The notes under the pieces are model-generated. The model was not told where the DNA came from, did no database searches, and was given only the letters and a program-made list of their open reading frames with translations. A stretch of 64,000 nucleotides of DNA from JADLHS01 sp020848635 (GTDB lineage: Bacteria > Verrucomicrobiota > Verrucomicrobiia > Limisphaerales > JADLHS01): positions 186,001-250,000 of the forward strand of contig JBAOIL010000026.1 in the NCBI GenBank assembly GCA_037044975.1, in the 5' to 3' direction. Shown here piece after piece: positions 7,508-17,447 of this stretch. Made by a program: the position numbers and the translations under genes. Every line of letters starts with the position of its first letter. Position 1 is the first letter of the stretch.

Positions 7508-9783
7508 TTATTGCTCAAGCGCATCCAGGAACAACACGGGTGAATTGGACAGAGATCCAATCACCGGACTGTTGGTGAAAAGGCTGGCGGGAACGGTGTT
7601 CGTCCATCCCACCAACCAAGGACGGACTTCCGTTGCATTGGTGGATTGATAGACAATATAGGCAGTATCGGGTTTCCCGTATATCGACACCATCCGCTTA
7701 TCGGCACTGTCCAACCAGCTTTCCAACAGTGGCTCGTTGGCAATGTTCACCGCCCTGGTCCCAAACGCCTGCGCCGGGGCCAGATTGCTGATAACAAGAC
7801 TATTGACGGTAAGCGGCACGAACGCGGACTGGGGCGAAACGGCGGCGAAGCAAATCGTCCCAATCGTTTCCACCCCCGCCGAGCCAGCGATGCAACTGCT
7901 CTGCAAGTTGACCAACCATTGCGTGGCAGACTGCGGTGTGATGGTGCCTGACCAACAACCTTCCGTGCTGAGAATGGCATCGTTCAGATTTCCGGCTGGT
8001 GCTTGGATGACAAAGCTCGCGCCCGTTGCGGGAGAATCCACCGCGATAGCGAGGGAAACACAAGCGGTGGCCTGGGTTCGCACGACCGGTGATCCAACCA
8101 AGAACAATGCCGGTTCATGCAGCAAACGAACTTCGTCAATATACCAGCCAGGACCGACATCAACGCCGCCACCACCAGTAGTTGTACGGAGTGGAAAAGA
8201 AATCCTAAGGCGAACGGTTTGTCCTGCGTAAGCGGAACAAGATCAAGTTGCGGCCGCGTCCACGGGCTGCTGGTGCTATAAGTGGCCAAGGCGGTCCCAA
8301 CTCATTGCCGTTGTCCGGGCTGATCTGCACTTGCCCATAGTCGCCGGCGTTGAAACTGCCACCAGTGCCAGAAGCGCAGCCGGGGATTCGTTTCCGCTGG
8401 CGGAACGACAAATTGCCTGACTCCGAAACCCGGCTAGCTGCGGTCGTCGGAATAGTTGCCGGACAGAATCGTCGCCAGACAGTTGCTTCCGCTGTGCGCA
8501 CTGCCCGGTCCGCTGGTGGGCACGCCAATTTCCCACGCCGCCATAGTCCGCGGTCCAACGATCCAGCCGCCGCCGCGTCTTCAAAACTGTCCGAAGGGAT
8601 GAACTCAGCCAACGGCCCTGTTTCGACGCTGCATCTCGTCCACATACCAGCCGGGAGCCGTATCATTCCTCGCTCAGCGCATTAACAGCATAAAAATATA
8701 ATCCCAACCGAACCGTCTTGCCCGCATACGGCGTCAAATCCAGCGAAGCCCGCGTCCACCGCATCGCTGTAGAAGTTCACCGGCCCATCGTAGCCATACC
8801 TGGGCGACAAGCGCCTGCCAACTCGCCCCGTTGTTGGTGCTGATCTGCACCTGTCCGAAGTCAGCCACGACTGAAACTCCACCAGTGCCAAAACCGCAGC
8901 CTGGGGATTCGATTCCGCCGCCGGCAACCACAAATGGCCGACTGCGAAACACGACTGCTGCCGGTCATCGGTGTAGTTTCCAGACAGAATCGTCGCCAGA
9001 CAGTTGCTTCCGCTGTGCGCGCTGCCCGGCCCGCTGGTGGGCACGCCAATTTCCCACGCCCCATAGTCGGCGTTCCAACGATCCAACGCCGCCGCATCTT
9101 CAAAACTGAATCCGAGGGAATGACCACTCGGCCAACGGCCCTGACTCGATCAACCATCTCGTCCACATACCAGCCGGGAGCCGACATCATTCGCCGCCAG
9201 ACATAATTATACAGAGTAGAAATACAATCCCAACCGAACCGTCTTGCCGGCATACGGCGTCAAGTCCAGCCAAGCCCGCGCCCATTTCCCATCGCTGTGA
9301 TAAGTTGACCGGCGCACCGTAGCCCATACCTGGGCGAAAGCGCCTGTCCAACTCAGCCCCGTTGTTGGTGCTGATCTGCACTTGTCCGAAGTCAGCCCAC
9401 ATTGAAACTCCACCAATGCCAAAACCGCAGCCGGGGATTTCTGATTGGCCGCTCCTACCAGAATGGGAGAACTGACTCAACCGGCTTTGCCGGTCATCGG
9501 TGTAATCCCCATTCAAAACCGTCGCCGCGACATTTGTCCCTTGGTGCGCCTGCCAGCCGTCGCCTCGGTCGGGCGGCCCGTAAGTAGGCACACCAATTTC
9601 CCAGTAGCCATTGTCGGCAATACCAATTGTCCTGCGCGGCGTGGCAGATTCCCAATTCTCCTGCCATGTGATGGTTTGGGCTTCAGCCGAAAAGGCGAGG
9701 CAAAACCCAGCCATTGCGGCCGCCAATCTGATTTTGAGTTGAGTTTGCGTGCGATTGGTTTTCAGGTTGATTATTGGTTTCAT
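7508..9783 (-). pseudogene. Large secreted protein with three tandem domains, broken by several frameshifts
   Basis: The N-terminus (ATG 9783) has a clear signal peptide ending SAEA-QTITWQENWES. After it come three copies of a unit of roughly 480-500 bases (about 9650-9190, 9090-8690 and 8600-8200). Each encodes: an entry like WEIGVPTxGP, a middle GNYTDDRQS, the phrase DFGQVQISTNNG, and an end PGWYVDE. These look like jelly-roll (MAM or immune-inhibitor-A-like) modules. The C-terminal part (8125-7508, about 205 residues) is open and contains a separate beta-rich domain ending at a TAA. The frame changes several times within the repeats, so no continuous product is encoded as given. It could be a true pseudogene or a repeat-rich gene damaged by sequencing errors. 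The unit copies remain readable on the minus strand, which suggests recent damage. Confidence 0.75.
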
Positions 9784-9970
9784 TTTCTTCCGATGCGATT
9801 CGACCCGCCAAGGAGCGCGACAGGCACGACAGCTATCTTACCAAGATCCGCGTGGTCGCCTATCCGCCAATATGCGCAACGAACCGGTAAAGTTGCTCGC
9901 CAAAGCCGTTTGCTTGCGCACTTGTGCGCACGAAGCAGCCTTCCAACCGCCGCTGTTGGAGCGCCGATGG

Positions 9971-10618
9971 TTACGAGTTGCCCTGAAGGAAGCGTGAGAC
10001 GGCCGCGCTGCGGGAGTGGACCTGGAGTTTGTTGTAGATCTTGCGGAGATGGCTGCTGATGGTGCGGTCGCTCAAATTCAACTGGCTGGCGATTTCCTTG
10101 GTGCTCAAGCCCCGGGAAATGTGATCGAGGATTTCCAGCTCGCGGGGCGTCAGTTGATCGAGGCTTTTCCGCAGCCGGCCTTGGGCGTGGAATTTCCGCA
10201 CCACGAGGCGGGCGATCGAGGTGGACATCGGTGAACCGCCCGCATGAGCCTCGGCGATGGCCTCAATCAATCGCACCGCGGAAACGGGTTTGCCGAGATA
10301 ACCGATCGCGCCCGCCTCCAACGCGGTGAAAATTTGCGCGGATTCATCATGGACCGTGAGGACGATGATGGCCAGCTTCGGCCAGCGGGCCACAAGCTCG
10401 GAAATGACCTCGAGTCCCTGGCGGCCCGGCAATTCAAGGTCCAGGAGCAGCACGTCGGGCACGGCTTTCGTGAAATGCGCCAGGGCCGCTTCGCCGCTGC
10501 GGAAGGCACCCACGCAGCAAAAGCCTTCCTCGCCGTTAACCACGGCGGTGAGATGGTCGCGATAGGCATCATCGTCTTCGACGGTCGCCACGCGGATATC
10601 ATTCTGATGGTTTAGCAT
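9971..10618 (-). CDS. NarL/LuxR-family response regulator
   Basis: A 215-residue two-domain transcription regulator. The receiver domain (about 7-125) has the acidic pocket EDDD (14-17), phospho-acceptor Asp60 in DVLLLDLELPG and Lys110 in YLGKPV. The LuxR-type helix-turn-helix (about 150-205) reads LTPRELEILDHISRGLSTKE followed by a recognition helix near SDRTISSHLRKIYNKL. The start codon lies 20 bases inside the end of the upstream kinase gene, so translation is coupled and the kinase at 10599-13880 is its certain partner. The target genes are unknown; the decayed secreted protein downstream and nadC upstream are candidates by position only. Confidence 0.93.
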   Translation of the reverse strand: MLNHQNDIRVATVEDDDAYRDHLTAVVNGEEGFCCVGAFRSGEAALAHFTKAVPDVLLLDLELPGRQGLEVISELVARWPKLAIIVLTVHDESAQIFTALEAGAIGYLGKPVSAVRLIEAIAEAHAGGSPMSTSIARLVVRKFHAQGRLRKSLDQLTPRELEILDHISRGLSTKEIASQLNLSDRTISSHLRKIYNKLQVHSRSAAVSRFLQGNS

Positions 10619-13600
10619 GATCGGCTGTCGGCCACTTGATTTTGATCCTGATTCTGGTGCCGGCCCCGGGGGAGCTTTCCAGTTGGAATCGCCCCCCGAG
10701 ATTCTCGATCCGGCCGCGCATGCCCGTGAGTCCCATCACCCCCGGGCAAACCACCCCGGAATCAAACCCGCGCCCGTTGTCCTGGATCGAGAGTTCCAAA
10801 TGGTTATCGCGGTGCCGGGCGGCGATCCTGACTTCCGAGGCGGCGGCATGTTTGACGACATTGTTGAGCGCCTCGCGGGCGACAAGCAAGAGATTGCGGC
10901 GGCGATCGAGTGAGAGCGGAAACGGGGGCAGATCGGGCGCGAGATCAAAGCGGCAAACGATGTGTGCGTCCCGAAGATAGTCCTCGGCGTTTTGGCAGAG
11001 ACGGTCCAGGAGGCTTTCGAGCGTGTCATTGGCGGGATTGGCCATCCAAATAAGGTCCTTCAGGCCGCGGGTGGCTTCGCGCGAAGATTGGGCCAGTTTA
11101 CGCAGTTGATCGCGCGAGGCCCGCTCGGGTGCGTCGCTGGCCAGGTCCGCAAGGGTCGTCAAACGCGTGAGGTCCGCGCCCAGACCGTCGTGCAAATCCT
11201 GCGCGATGCGCGAGCGTTCGGTAGTCACGGCTGCCTGGCGTTCGAGGCGGTGAAGCCTGCGCAACTCGCGCAACCGCCAGACAACCAGGCCGGCGAGCAG
11301 CAGCAGCGTCAGTCCACCGCACAGGCCGTAAAACCACCACGTCTCGTGAAAAAACGGCGCGATGTGAAAGGCACAGTTCGCTCCGGTCTCATTCCAGACG
11401 CCGTGGTGGTTGGCGGCGATGACCTGGAAAAGGTAGTCGCCCGGTTTTAGATTCGTGAAGAACGCCTGCCGCCGCTTACCCGCATCAATCCACTTCTCAT
11501 CCAGGCCAAGCAGGCGGTATCTGAACTGTGCCCGTTCCGCGTCCACGAAGGTATTTGCAGTGAAGGTGAATTCCACCACGCGCCCGCTGCCAGGGGGGAG
11601 ACGGTAACTGAGGTTGTCGTTCGCACGGGAAAATCCTCCCGCGCGTGCTTCCCTGCCGTGCGCCTTCCCGTCCTGCACCGGTGGGCGGCTGACGATGAGC
11701 TGAGCCGACGCGGCGTTCGTGGCGAGCGTCCGTTCCGGTGACAACGGATCCTGCGGATCGCGGGTAAAAACCAATTCACCCGTGGCCCGGAGACGTTCTA
11801 TCACCACCGGCGGCGGCGATTCCTCTTCGTGGTGTTGTGTGGGGTCAATGACCACCACGCCTTTCGTGGTGGCGAACCACAGTTGTCCGTCGCGGGTCTT
11901 GCAGGCCGGGGGATAGCTCTTCTGGCCGTTGGTTTCCTCACTCGGCAGGCCATCGGCCTTCGTGTAACTTACGCAGCGCACCGTGTTGGTCCGCCCTTCG
12001 GCCACGTCATCGAGCGCGGCGCGGGGCACGCGGTAGATGCCCCGGTCGTGGCTGATCCAGAGCTGACCCAAGTCGTCCTCCAGGATGAAGTTTACGAGAT
12101 TATCCGGCAGTCCTTGGGCTTTGCCAAACGCGGTGATCCGACCGGCACGGAGGCGATGCAGACCGGACTCCGTGCCGATCCAAAGCGAGCCTTCGGCGTC
12201 CTGATGCAACGCCCAGACGAAGCCACTCGCCAGGCCATTCGTGGTAGAATACGTGGTGAACCGGCCACCCTCATAGCATTGCAGACCACCACCAAATGTT
12301 CCGATCCAAAGCCGGCCGGCGGCATCTTCGAGCAAGGCGCGAACATCATTGTTGGCCAACCCTTCCGCCGTGGTGAATTTCGTTCGGTCGCCGGCGCTCA
12401 GGCGATGGAGGCTCGCCGCGCCTGCCACCCAGAGCGCACCGTCGCGCGTGGGAAGAATCACGCGGATCTTTGCCTCAAACCAATCGCCGGGAATCGGATG
12501 CCGCGTCACTTTTCCATCACGTAACGAGTTCAAGCCCTCGCCCGTGCCGATCCACACCGTCCCTTCGCGGTCCACCGCCAAGGCCCGGATGTTGTTGCGC
12601 GAAAGACCTTGCTCCGTTTTCCAGGACTCCCAGCGCCCGGCGGTCCGGCGGGCCAAACCGCCATCGGTTCCGACCCACACTGATCCGTCCGGGCTTTCAC
12701 AAACCGCCCACGCGTTTTCATGAGGCAGGCCGTCGTTCACGGAATGGCTCTTGATCCGCCGCGGTTGCCACCGCCACAGCCCGTTGCGCAGTGTGCCCAT
12801 CCAGAGGCTGCCTTCATTGTCTTCGCGGATGCAGGTCGCGAGGTCCGGCCCGCGCGGGAAGGTCAACGCCAGTGTTTCAAACGAGCCCGAGCGAATTCGG
12901 TGAATTTGGTTCTCCACCGCGGGCAGCCACACGTTGCCGCTGGGGTCTTCGAAGATGAACTGGAGTCCAGCACCAAAAACGAAATTCGTCTTGCCGCTGC
13001 CCATCTGCGGTGCCCACGAATCCCCTTGCTGCCTTTCAATCCAACCGAGAAAGCCGGGGAAAGATTTCGAGTCCTGCCCTGCCACAAACATGGCCCAGAC
13101 CCGGCCTGACTGCCCGGCGTGGAGCGCCAGCGCGGTAATCATACTCCCGCGCCCGGGCAGATCCACGCGCGCAAACCGCTTCTGCGCGGCGTCGAATTCA
13201 AAAAACCCATTGAAGGTGCCGACCCATAGCTTACCCGTGGAATCGAATTGCGCGGAGCACACCGCCCCACCCGTTTCCAGACCACTCTCGGGCCCGAAGA
13301 TGGCGGTTACTCCGTCGTGGTAATACGTCAGCGTGGAGTCTCCGCCGACCCACATTCCGACTTTGGGATCCGGGCACAACTGGTAGCCATGTTCCAGCTT
13401 GCGTCCATCCGCCAGAGTCACGCGATGGAGCAAATTGCCCGTCATCCGCAACAGCAGGTTCTTCCCGCCGACCCACACGTCGCCCTGCGTGTCCTCCGCG
13501 AGCGCCCGGGGATCATCGCTCGTGAAGTCCGGATTGTTCGCCCGGTCGAAGACAATAAAGCCCGTCCCGTCGAACCGGGCCAGACCTTGCTGGGTCAAAA

Positions 13601-13880
13601 TCCACAGCGAACCATCGCGCGTCTGGAGTATGTCCCGCACATCATCGTCCGGCAGCCCGTGCTCCTTGCCGAAACTGAAACCCCTGTATTCATCGGTCAT
13701 CGCAAGCGGAGGGGTCGCGGCAAAACCTGCTGCTGGATTTCCGCCGCCGACCCCGCCGAACAGAACCACCGCCGCAAAAATGATGCAGGCTGATCTCCCG
13801 GCCGGCGCCGGGAATGTACTTCCCCCGCGGTTGGCCAGGTTGCCACCTGTGCGCGATCTGATTTCCTCTGCCTGCTGCAT
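10599..13880 (-). CDS. Hybrid-fold sensor histidine kinase with two-component-regulator propeller and Y_Y_Y domain
   Basis: A 1093-residue membrane sensor. A hydrophobic signal segment near residues 28-52 precedes a periplasmic beta-propeller of repeated blades (phrases such as GLPDDDVRDILQTRDGSLWI, WVGTDGGLARR and LWIGTFGGGLQCYEGGRF) to about residue 690. A Y_Y_Y domain (around FRYRLLGLDEKWIDAGKRRQ) and one membrane helix (about 860-880) follow. The cytoplasmic kinase is HisKA_3 type: phospho-acceptor His897 in IAQDLHDGLGADL, N-box REALNNVVKHA (about 1003-1013) and G-box DNGRGF (about 1034). Such propeller sensors are best known as polysaccharide-breakdown sensors in Bacteroidetes, usually in hybrid form; here the regulator is a separate overlapping gene. 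The ligand is unknown, since no polysaccharide-use genes lie beside it. Confidence 0.93.
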   Translation of the reverse strand: MQQAEEIRSRTGGNLANRGGSTFPAPAGRSACIIFAAVVLFGGVGGGNPAAGFAATPPLAMTDEYRGFSFGKEHGLPDDDVRDILQTRDGSLWILTQQGLARFDGTGFIVFDRANNPDFTSDDPRALAEDTQGDVWVGGKNLLLRMTGNLLHRVTLADGRKLEHGYQLCPDPKVGMWVGGDSTLTYYHDGVTAIFGPESGLETGGAVCSAQFDSTGKLWVGTFNGFFEFDAAQKRFARVDLPGRGSMITALALHAGQSGRVWAMFVAGQDSKSFPGFLGWIERQQGDSWAPQMGSGKTNFVFGAGLQFIFEDPSGNVWLPAVENQIHRIRSGSFETLALTFPRGPDLATCIREDNEGSLWMGTLRNGLWRWQPRRIKSHSVNDGLPHENAWAVCESPDGSVWVGTDGGLARRTAGRWESWKTEQGLSRNNIRALAVDREGTVWIGTGEGLNSLRDGKVTRHPIPGDWFEAKIRVILPTRDGALWVAGAASLHRLSAGDRTKFTTAEGLANNDVRALLEDAAGRLWIGTFGGGLQCYEGGRFTTYSTTNGLASGFVWALHQDAEGSLWIGTESGLHRLRAGRITAFGKAQGLPDNLVNFILEDDLGQLWISHDRGIYRVPRAALDDVAEGRTNTVRCVSYTKADGLPSEETNGQKSYPPACKTRDGQLWFATTKGVVVIDPTQHHEEESPPPVVIERLRATGELVFTRDPQDPLSPERTLATNAASAQLIVSRPPVQDGKAHGREARAGGFSRANDNLSYRLPPGSGRVVEFTFTANTFVDAERAQFRYRLLGLDEKWIDAGKRRQAFFTNLKPGDYLFQVIAANHHGVWNETGANCAFHIAPFFHETWWFYGLCGGLTLLLLAGLVVWRLRELRRLHRLERQAAVTTERSRIAQDLHDGLGADLTRLTTLADLASDAPERASRDQLRKLAQSSREATRGLKDLIWMANPANDTLESLLDRLCQNAEDYLRDAHIVCRFDLAPDLPPFPLSLDRRRNLLLVAREALNNVVKHAAASEVRIAARHRDNHLELSIQDNGRGFDSGVVCPGVMGLTGMRGRIENLGGRFQLESSPGAGTRIRIKIKWPTADHAKPSE

Positions 13881-13925
13881 CTGGGTCGCTTGGGAAAGGC
13901 TTCCGCCATTGCCCGGCCAATCCTT

Positions 13926-14780
13926 TCAACTCTCGAAATCCAATCCAATATCCACGGCGCGCGCCGAGTGCGTCAACGCACCGACGGAAATGAACTCCAC
14001 CCCAGTCTGCGCAATAACGCGCACCGTTTTCAAGTTCACCCCGCCACTAGCTTCCGTTTTGGCACAACCGGCGACGAGCTTCACCGCCCGGCGTAATTGC
14101 GCGGGCGGCATGTTGTCGAGCAGGATGATGTCCGCGCCGGCGGCGACCGCCTGCCGCACCTGCGCGAGCGTATCCGCTTCCACTTCGACTTGGAGCCGGG
14201 GAAATTTCTGGCGCGCTCGCCGAACGGCGGCCGTCACGGCGTTGGGTTTTGCATCCCGGAGCGCGGCAAGATGGTTGTCCTTGATGAGCACCAGGTCATA
14301 AAGGCCGAAGCGATGGTTGCATCCGCCACCACAGGCCACGGCGTATTTCTCGAACCGCCGCCAGCCGGGCGTGGTCTTGCGGGTATCGAGGATTCGCGCC
14401 CGCGTGCCTTTAACCGCGGCAACGTATTGCGCCGTGAGCGTGGCCACCCCGGAAAGCCGCTGGACGAAATTCAACGCCACGCGTTCAGCGCTGAGTATCG
14501 CGCAGGCAGATCCGCAGATTTGCAGCAGCGGCGCGCCAGACTTCAGGCGCTGACCGTCACGAGCCAGGCGTTTGATCCGGACGGAGGGGGAAAGCTGGCG
14601 AAACGCGGTCTCGGCGAAATCGAGTCCGGCCACAACCAACGGTTCGCGGGCACGCATGACCACCGTGAAGGTGGCCTTCGCCGGCACGGTGGCCTGGGAG
14701 GTCACATCGCCGCCACCGATGTCCTCAGCCAGGGCGGCATGAACGGCGGCGTGAATCTCTCGTGCGCTCAGCATTTTCAC
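13926..14780 (-). CDS. nadC: Nicotinate-nucleotide pyrophosphorylase (quinolinate phosphoribosyltransferase)
   Basis: Converts quinolinate and PRPP to nicotinate mononucleotide in de novo NAD synthesis. The 284-residue length is normal. Family motifs are AEDIGGGDVTS near the N-terminus, ERVALNFVQRLSGVAT, ILDTRKTTPGWRRFEKYAV, GGGCNHRFGLYDLVLIKDNH (active-site Arg, His and Lys), VEVEADTL, DIILLDNM, EASGGVNL and the terminal VEFISVGALTHSA. No nadA or nadB is in the window. The gene lies 45 bases upstream of the kinase gene on the same strand, so co-transcription with the two-component pair is possible. Confidence 0.95.
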   Translation of the reverse strand: MKMLSAREIHAAVHAALAEDIGGGDVTSQATVPAKATFTVVMRAREPLVVAGLDFAETAFRQLSPSVRIKRLARDGQRLKSGAPLLQICGSACAILSAERVALNFVQRLSGVATLTAQYVAAVKGTRARILDTRKTTPGWRRFEKYAVACGGGCNHRFGLYDLVLIKDNHLAALRDAKPNAVTAAVRRARQKFPRLQVEVEADTLAQVRQAVAAGADIILLDNMPPAQLRRAVKLVAGCAKTEASGGVNLKTVRVIAQTGVEFISVGALTHSARAVDIGLDFES

Positions 14781-14859
14781 GGAGCGAACATGGCGTCAAC
14801 CTACCGGCGGGAAAAGGAAAAAGCTTCCCGGACCCCGGTCGGGCTGAGAAGATTTCCCC

Positions 14860-15550
14860 ATGCGAACACTGCTTTCCCTCCGCGGCCTGCTGCTGGCGGG
14901 CTGGTTTTGCGCGTCAGCCGCAACCGCGGCCCAGGATGCCGCCACGAATCCCCCACACCATTTACAGTGGGAGAAAACGATCCGGGCATTTGAGGCAGCC
15001 GACATCACCAACCCGCCGCCGCAGAACGCCATCCTGCTGATCGGGAGTTCGAGCATCCGCAAATGGACCAACGCGCCCGGGCAGTTTCCCGATCACCGAC
15101 TCATCAACCGGGGATTTGGCGGCTCGCATCTGTCCGACTCCGTGGCGTTCATTGAGCGGATCGTGATTCCCTATCAACCGAGGCTGGTTTTGCTTTACGC
15201 GGGTGACAACGACATCGCCGCGGGCAAATCGCCGGCGCAGGTGTTTGCCGACTTCAAGGAGTTCGTCGCGAAAGTGCAAGGCAGGCTGCCGCAGACGCGC
15301 ATCGCTTTCATCGCCATCAAGCCCAGCCCGTCGCGCATGCCAGTTCATCGGTCCGATCAAAACCGCAAACCAGCTGATCCAGAATTTCATCGCGGCCCAT
15401 TCGAAGCTCGCCTATGTGGACGTCTTCACCCCGATGCTGGGCGCCGACGGCCAACCGCGCGCGGAACTTTTTGTCGGTGACCGGCTCCACCTGAACGACG
15501 CCGGCTACAAACTGTGGGCTGGCATCGTAAAGCCGGTGTTGGAAAAGTAG
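14860..15550 (+). CDS. Secreted SGNH/GDSL-type hydrolase (single-base frameshift in sequence)
   Basis: An esterase or acylhydrolase of the SGNH fold with a cleaved signal peptide (about residues 1-23, ASAATAA-QDA). Block I appears as ILLIGSSSIRKW, with the nucleophile in GSSS as is usual for this subgroup; block II Gly is in NRGFGGSHLSD, block III in LYAGDNDIAAG, and block V Asp/His in GDRLHLNDAGYKLW. Blocks I-III are in one frame and block V in another; the shift lies between about 15330 and 15345, after IAIKPSPSR. Read across it, the protein is about 230 residues and ends KPVLEK at TAG 15550. The conservation on both sides argues for an error rather than decay. Confidence 0.8.
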
Positions 15551-15846
15551 CCCCGGCGCTCGAGGCAGACTCCGGCGGCCAACCACGAGCGGCGGCGGCA
15601 TAGTCATCTTCATCCTCGTGGCGGCGATCGGCATCGCCGCGCCCGGCTGACGGCTGGGGTTGATTTACCACGGGGGATAACGATCCTGCGCTGCCCGAAC
15701 GGTTCCCCTTTCTCAATGCGCTGCCACAAGGCAGCCACCGTTACGCGTTCAACCACCTCGCCGGCGGGTATCGGGACCGCGACCGCCCGGGTCGTTGGTT
15801 CAAAAATAATCTTGTATGCGGGGGTGCGGGTGCGTAAAACGCCGGC
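15551..15846. other. Intergenic region without a supported gene
   Basis: About 300 bases between the SGNH hydrolase and the oxidoreductase. It begins with GTAGCC-like sequence at the preceding stop codon, contains G/C-rich inverted fragments, and has no start codon giving a protein-like frame longer than about 30 residues. I see no convincing promoter, though a run TTCAAAAATAATCTTG near 15800 is the only AT-rich patch and could hold the -10 region of the following gene. Confidence 0.5.
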
Positions 15847-17284
15847 ATGTCAAAACATGATCTTCCCATTGGGCCGCAAGGCGGTTTCACGCGTCGTCAA
15901 TTTCTTTACACCACCGCCCTTGCGGGCGCGGCGGCATTGACCGGTTGCGCCACGCGCGCCCCCCGTCGCCTTGCCGCCGGCGAAAAGCTCAACATCGGCG
16001 TCGTGGGGGCCGGCGGCAAAGGCGCCAGTGACACCGACCACTGCGCGAGCGAAAACATCATCGCACTCTGCGATGTGGACATGGCCACCCTGGCGAAACG
16101 GAAGGAGAAATACCCGGACGCCCGCATCTATCAGGATTGGCGCGAGATGCTCAAGCAGGAGAAAACGCTCGACGCCGTCATCGTCTCAACCCCGGATCAC
16201 CTGCACGCCATCGTGGCCGCGACGGCAATTCGGATGGGCAAACATGTGTATTGTCAGAAGCCGCTGGTGCAAACCGTTTACGAAGCCCGGTTGCTGCGCA
16301 AGCTGGCCAAGCAATTTGGGGTGGTCACCCAAATGGGCAATCAAGGCAGCGCGGAGGATGGTTTGCGGCGCGCGGTGGAAGTCGTGCAGGCCGGGTTAAT
16401 CGGCCCCGTGCGCGAGGTTCACGTCTGGAGCAACCGTCCCGTCTGGCCCCAGGGCATGGAGCGCCCGGAAGGCACCGATCCGGTGCCGGCAACTTTGGAT
16501 TGGGACGGTTGGATCGGCCCGGCCAAGATGCGTCCGTTCAAGCAGGGTGTTTACCATACATTCAAGTGGCGCGGCTGGCAGGATTTCGGCACGGGCGCGC
16601 TCGGCGACATGGCCTGCCATACGGCCAACATGCCGTTTCGTGCCTTGAAACTCGGGTACCCGACCGAGGTGGAAGCATGGACCTCGCCCATCAACAAGGA
16701 ATCTTACCCGCTCAAATCCAAGATCCGCTTTCTGTTTCCCGCCCGTGAAGGCCTCGTCCCGGTCAACTTCTGGTGGTATGACGGCGGCAATCCTAAGCCG
16801 GACAATCCGTATGCCCATGACGGCAACAATAAACCACCCACCAGCGTCACTGCTGACGTGGAAGCTATGATGGGCGACCGTCCCCGGCAGCGGCTGCATC
16901 CTCGTCGGTGACAAGGGGAAAATCTTTTCCCCGGACGACTACGGCGCGAAATTCTTCGTTAAGCTCACGGACGACAAGGAATTCGTGGCTAGCCAGAACA
17001 GCGACGCGGTCAAAGCCATTCCCCAGACCATCCCGCGCAACGCCTTCTCCGGCGACACCGACAAACGCCACCACTTGGAATGGATCGCCGGGTGCAAGGG
17101 CGGGCCGACGCCGTACTCGAACTTCGACATCGCGGCGTACCTCACCGAAATCATCCTGCTCGGCTGCGTGGCGATGCGCACCGGCAAGAAGTTGGAATGG
17201 GACGGCCCGAACATGCGCGCCACGAACGCCCCCGAAGCCGACATCTACATCAAACGCGACAACCGCAAAGGCTGGTCGATTTAA
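15847..17284 (+). CDS. Gfo/Idh/MocA-family oxidoreductase with Tat lipoprotein signal (single-base frameshift)
   Basis: An NAD(P)-dependent oxidoreductase of sugars or related polyols, predicted to be exported. The N-terminus has a twin-arginine motif (TRRQFLYTTALAGAAALTGC) ending in a lipobox-like LTGC. The Rossmann motif is VVGAGGKG, the dinucleotide-binding region continues ALCDVD, and the family signature GKHVYCQKPLVQTVYEA contains the catalytic Lys. The C-terminal part (WIAGCKGGPTPYSNFDIAA, LGCVAMRTGKKLEWDG) lies in another frame; the shift is at about 16870-16885, between DVEAMMG and PGSGCILVGDKGK. Read across it the protein is about 478 residues, normal for this exported subgroup, which is abundant in Planctomycetes and Verrucomicrobia. 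An intrinsic terminator follows. Confidence 0.87.
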
Positions 17285-17322
17285 GCTAAAGCCCGCGTCC
17301 TGGACGCTTGAGGTGGGCGCGC

Positions 17323-17374
17323 AGTCCGCCAAGGAAGAATTGCTTCGGCAAACCTTGGCGGACTTTGCTTTTTT
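17323..17374 (+). terminator. Intrinsic terminator after the Gfo/Idh/MocA gene
   Basis: Perfect 12-base arms AGTCCGCCAAGG (17323-17334) and CCTTGGCGGACT (17353-17364), an 18-base loop, then TTGC and a run of six T (17369-17374). Confidence 0.85.
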
Positions 17375-17447
17375 GAACAGTGCGCCACAGTTTTCCGGGC
17401 TCTGCCTTTTTCCTTTTGGAAGGTGAAACCCTCGCTAATCTGTCGGC

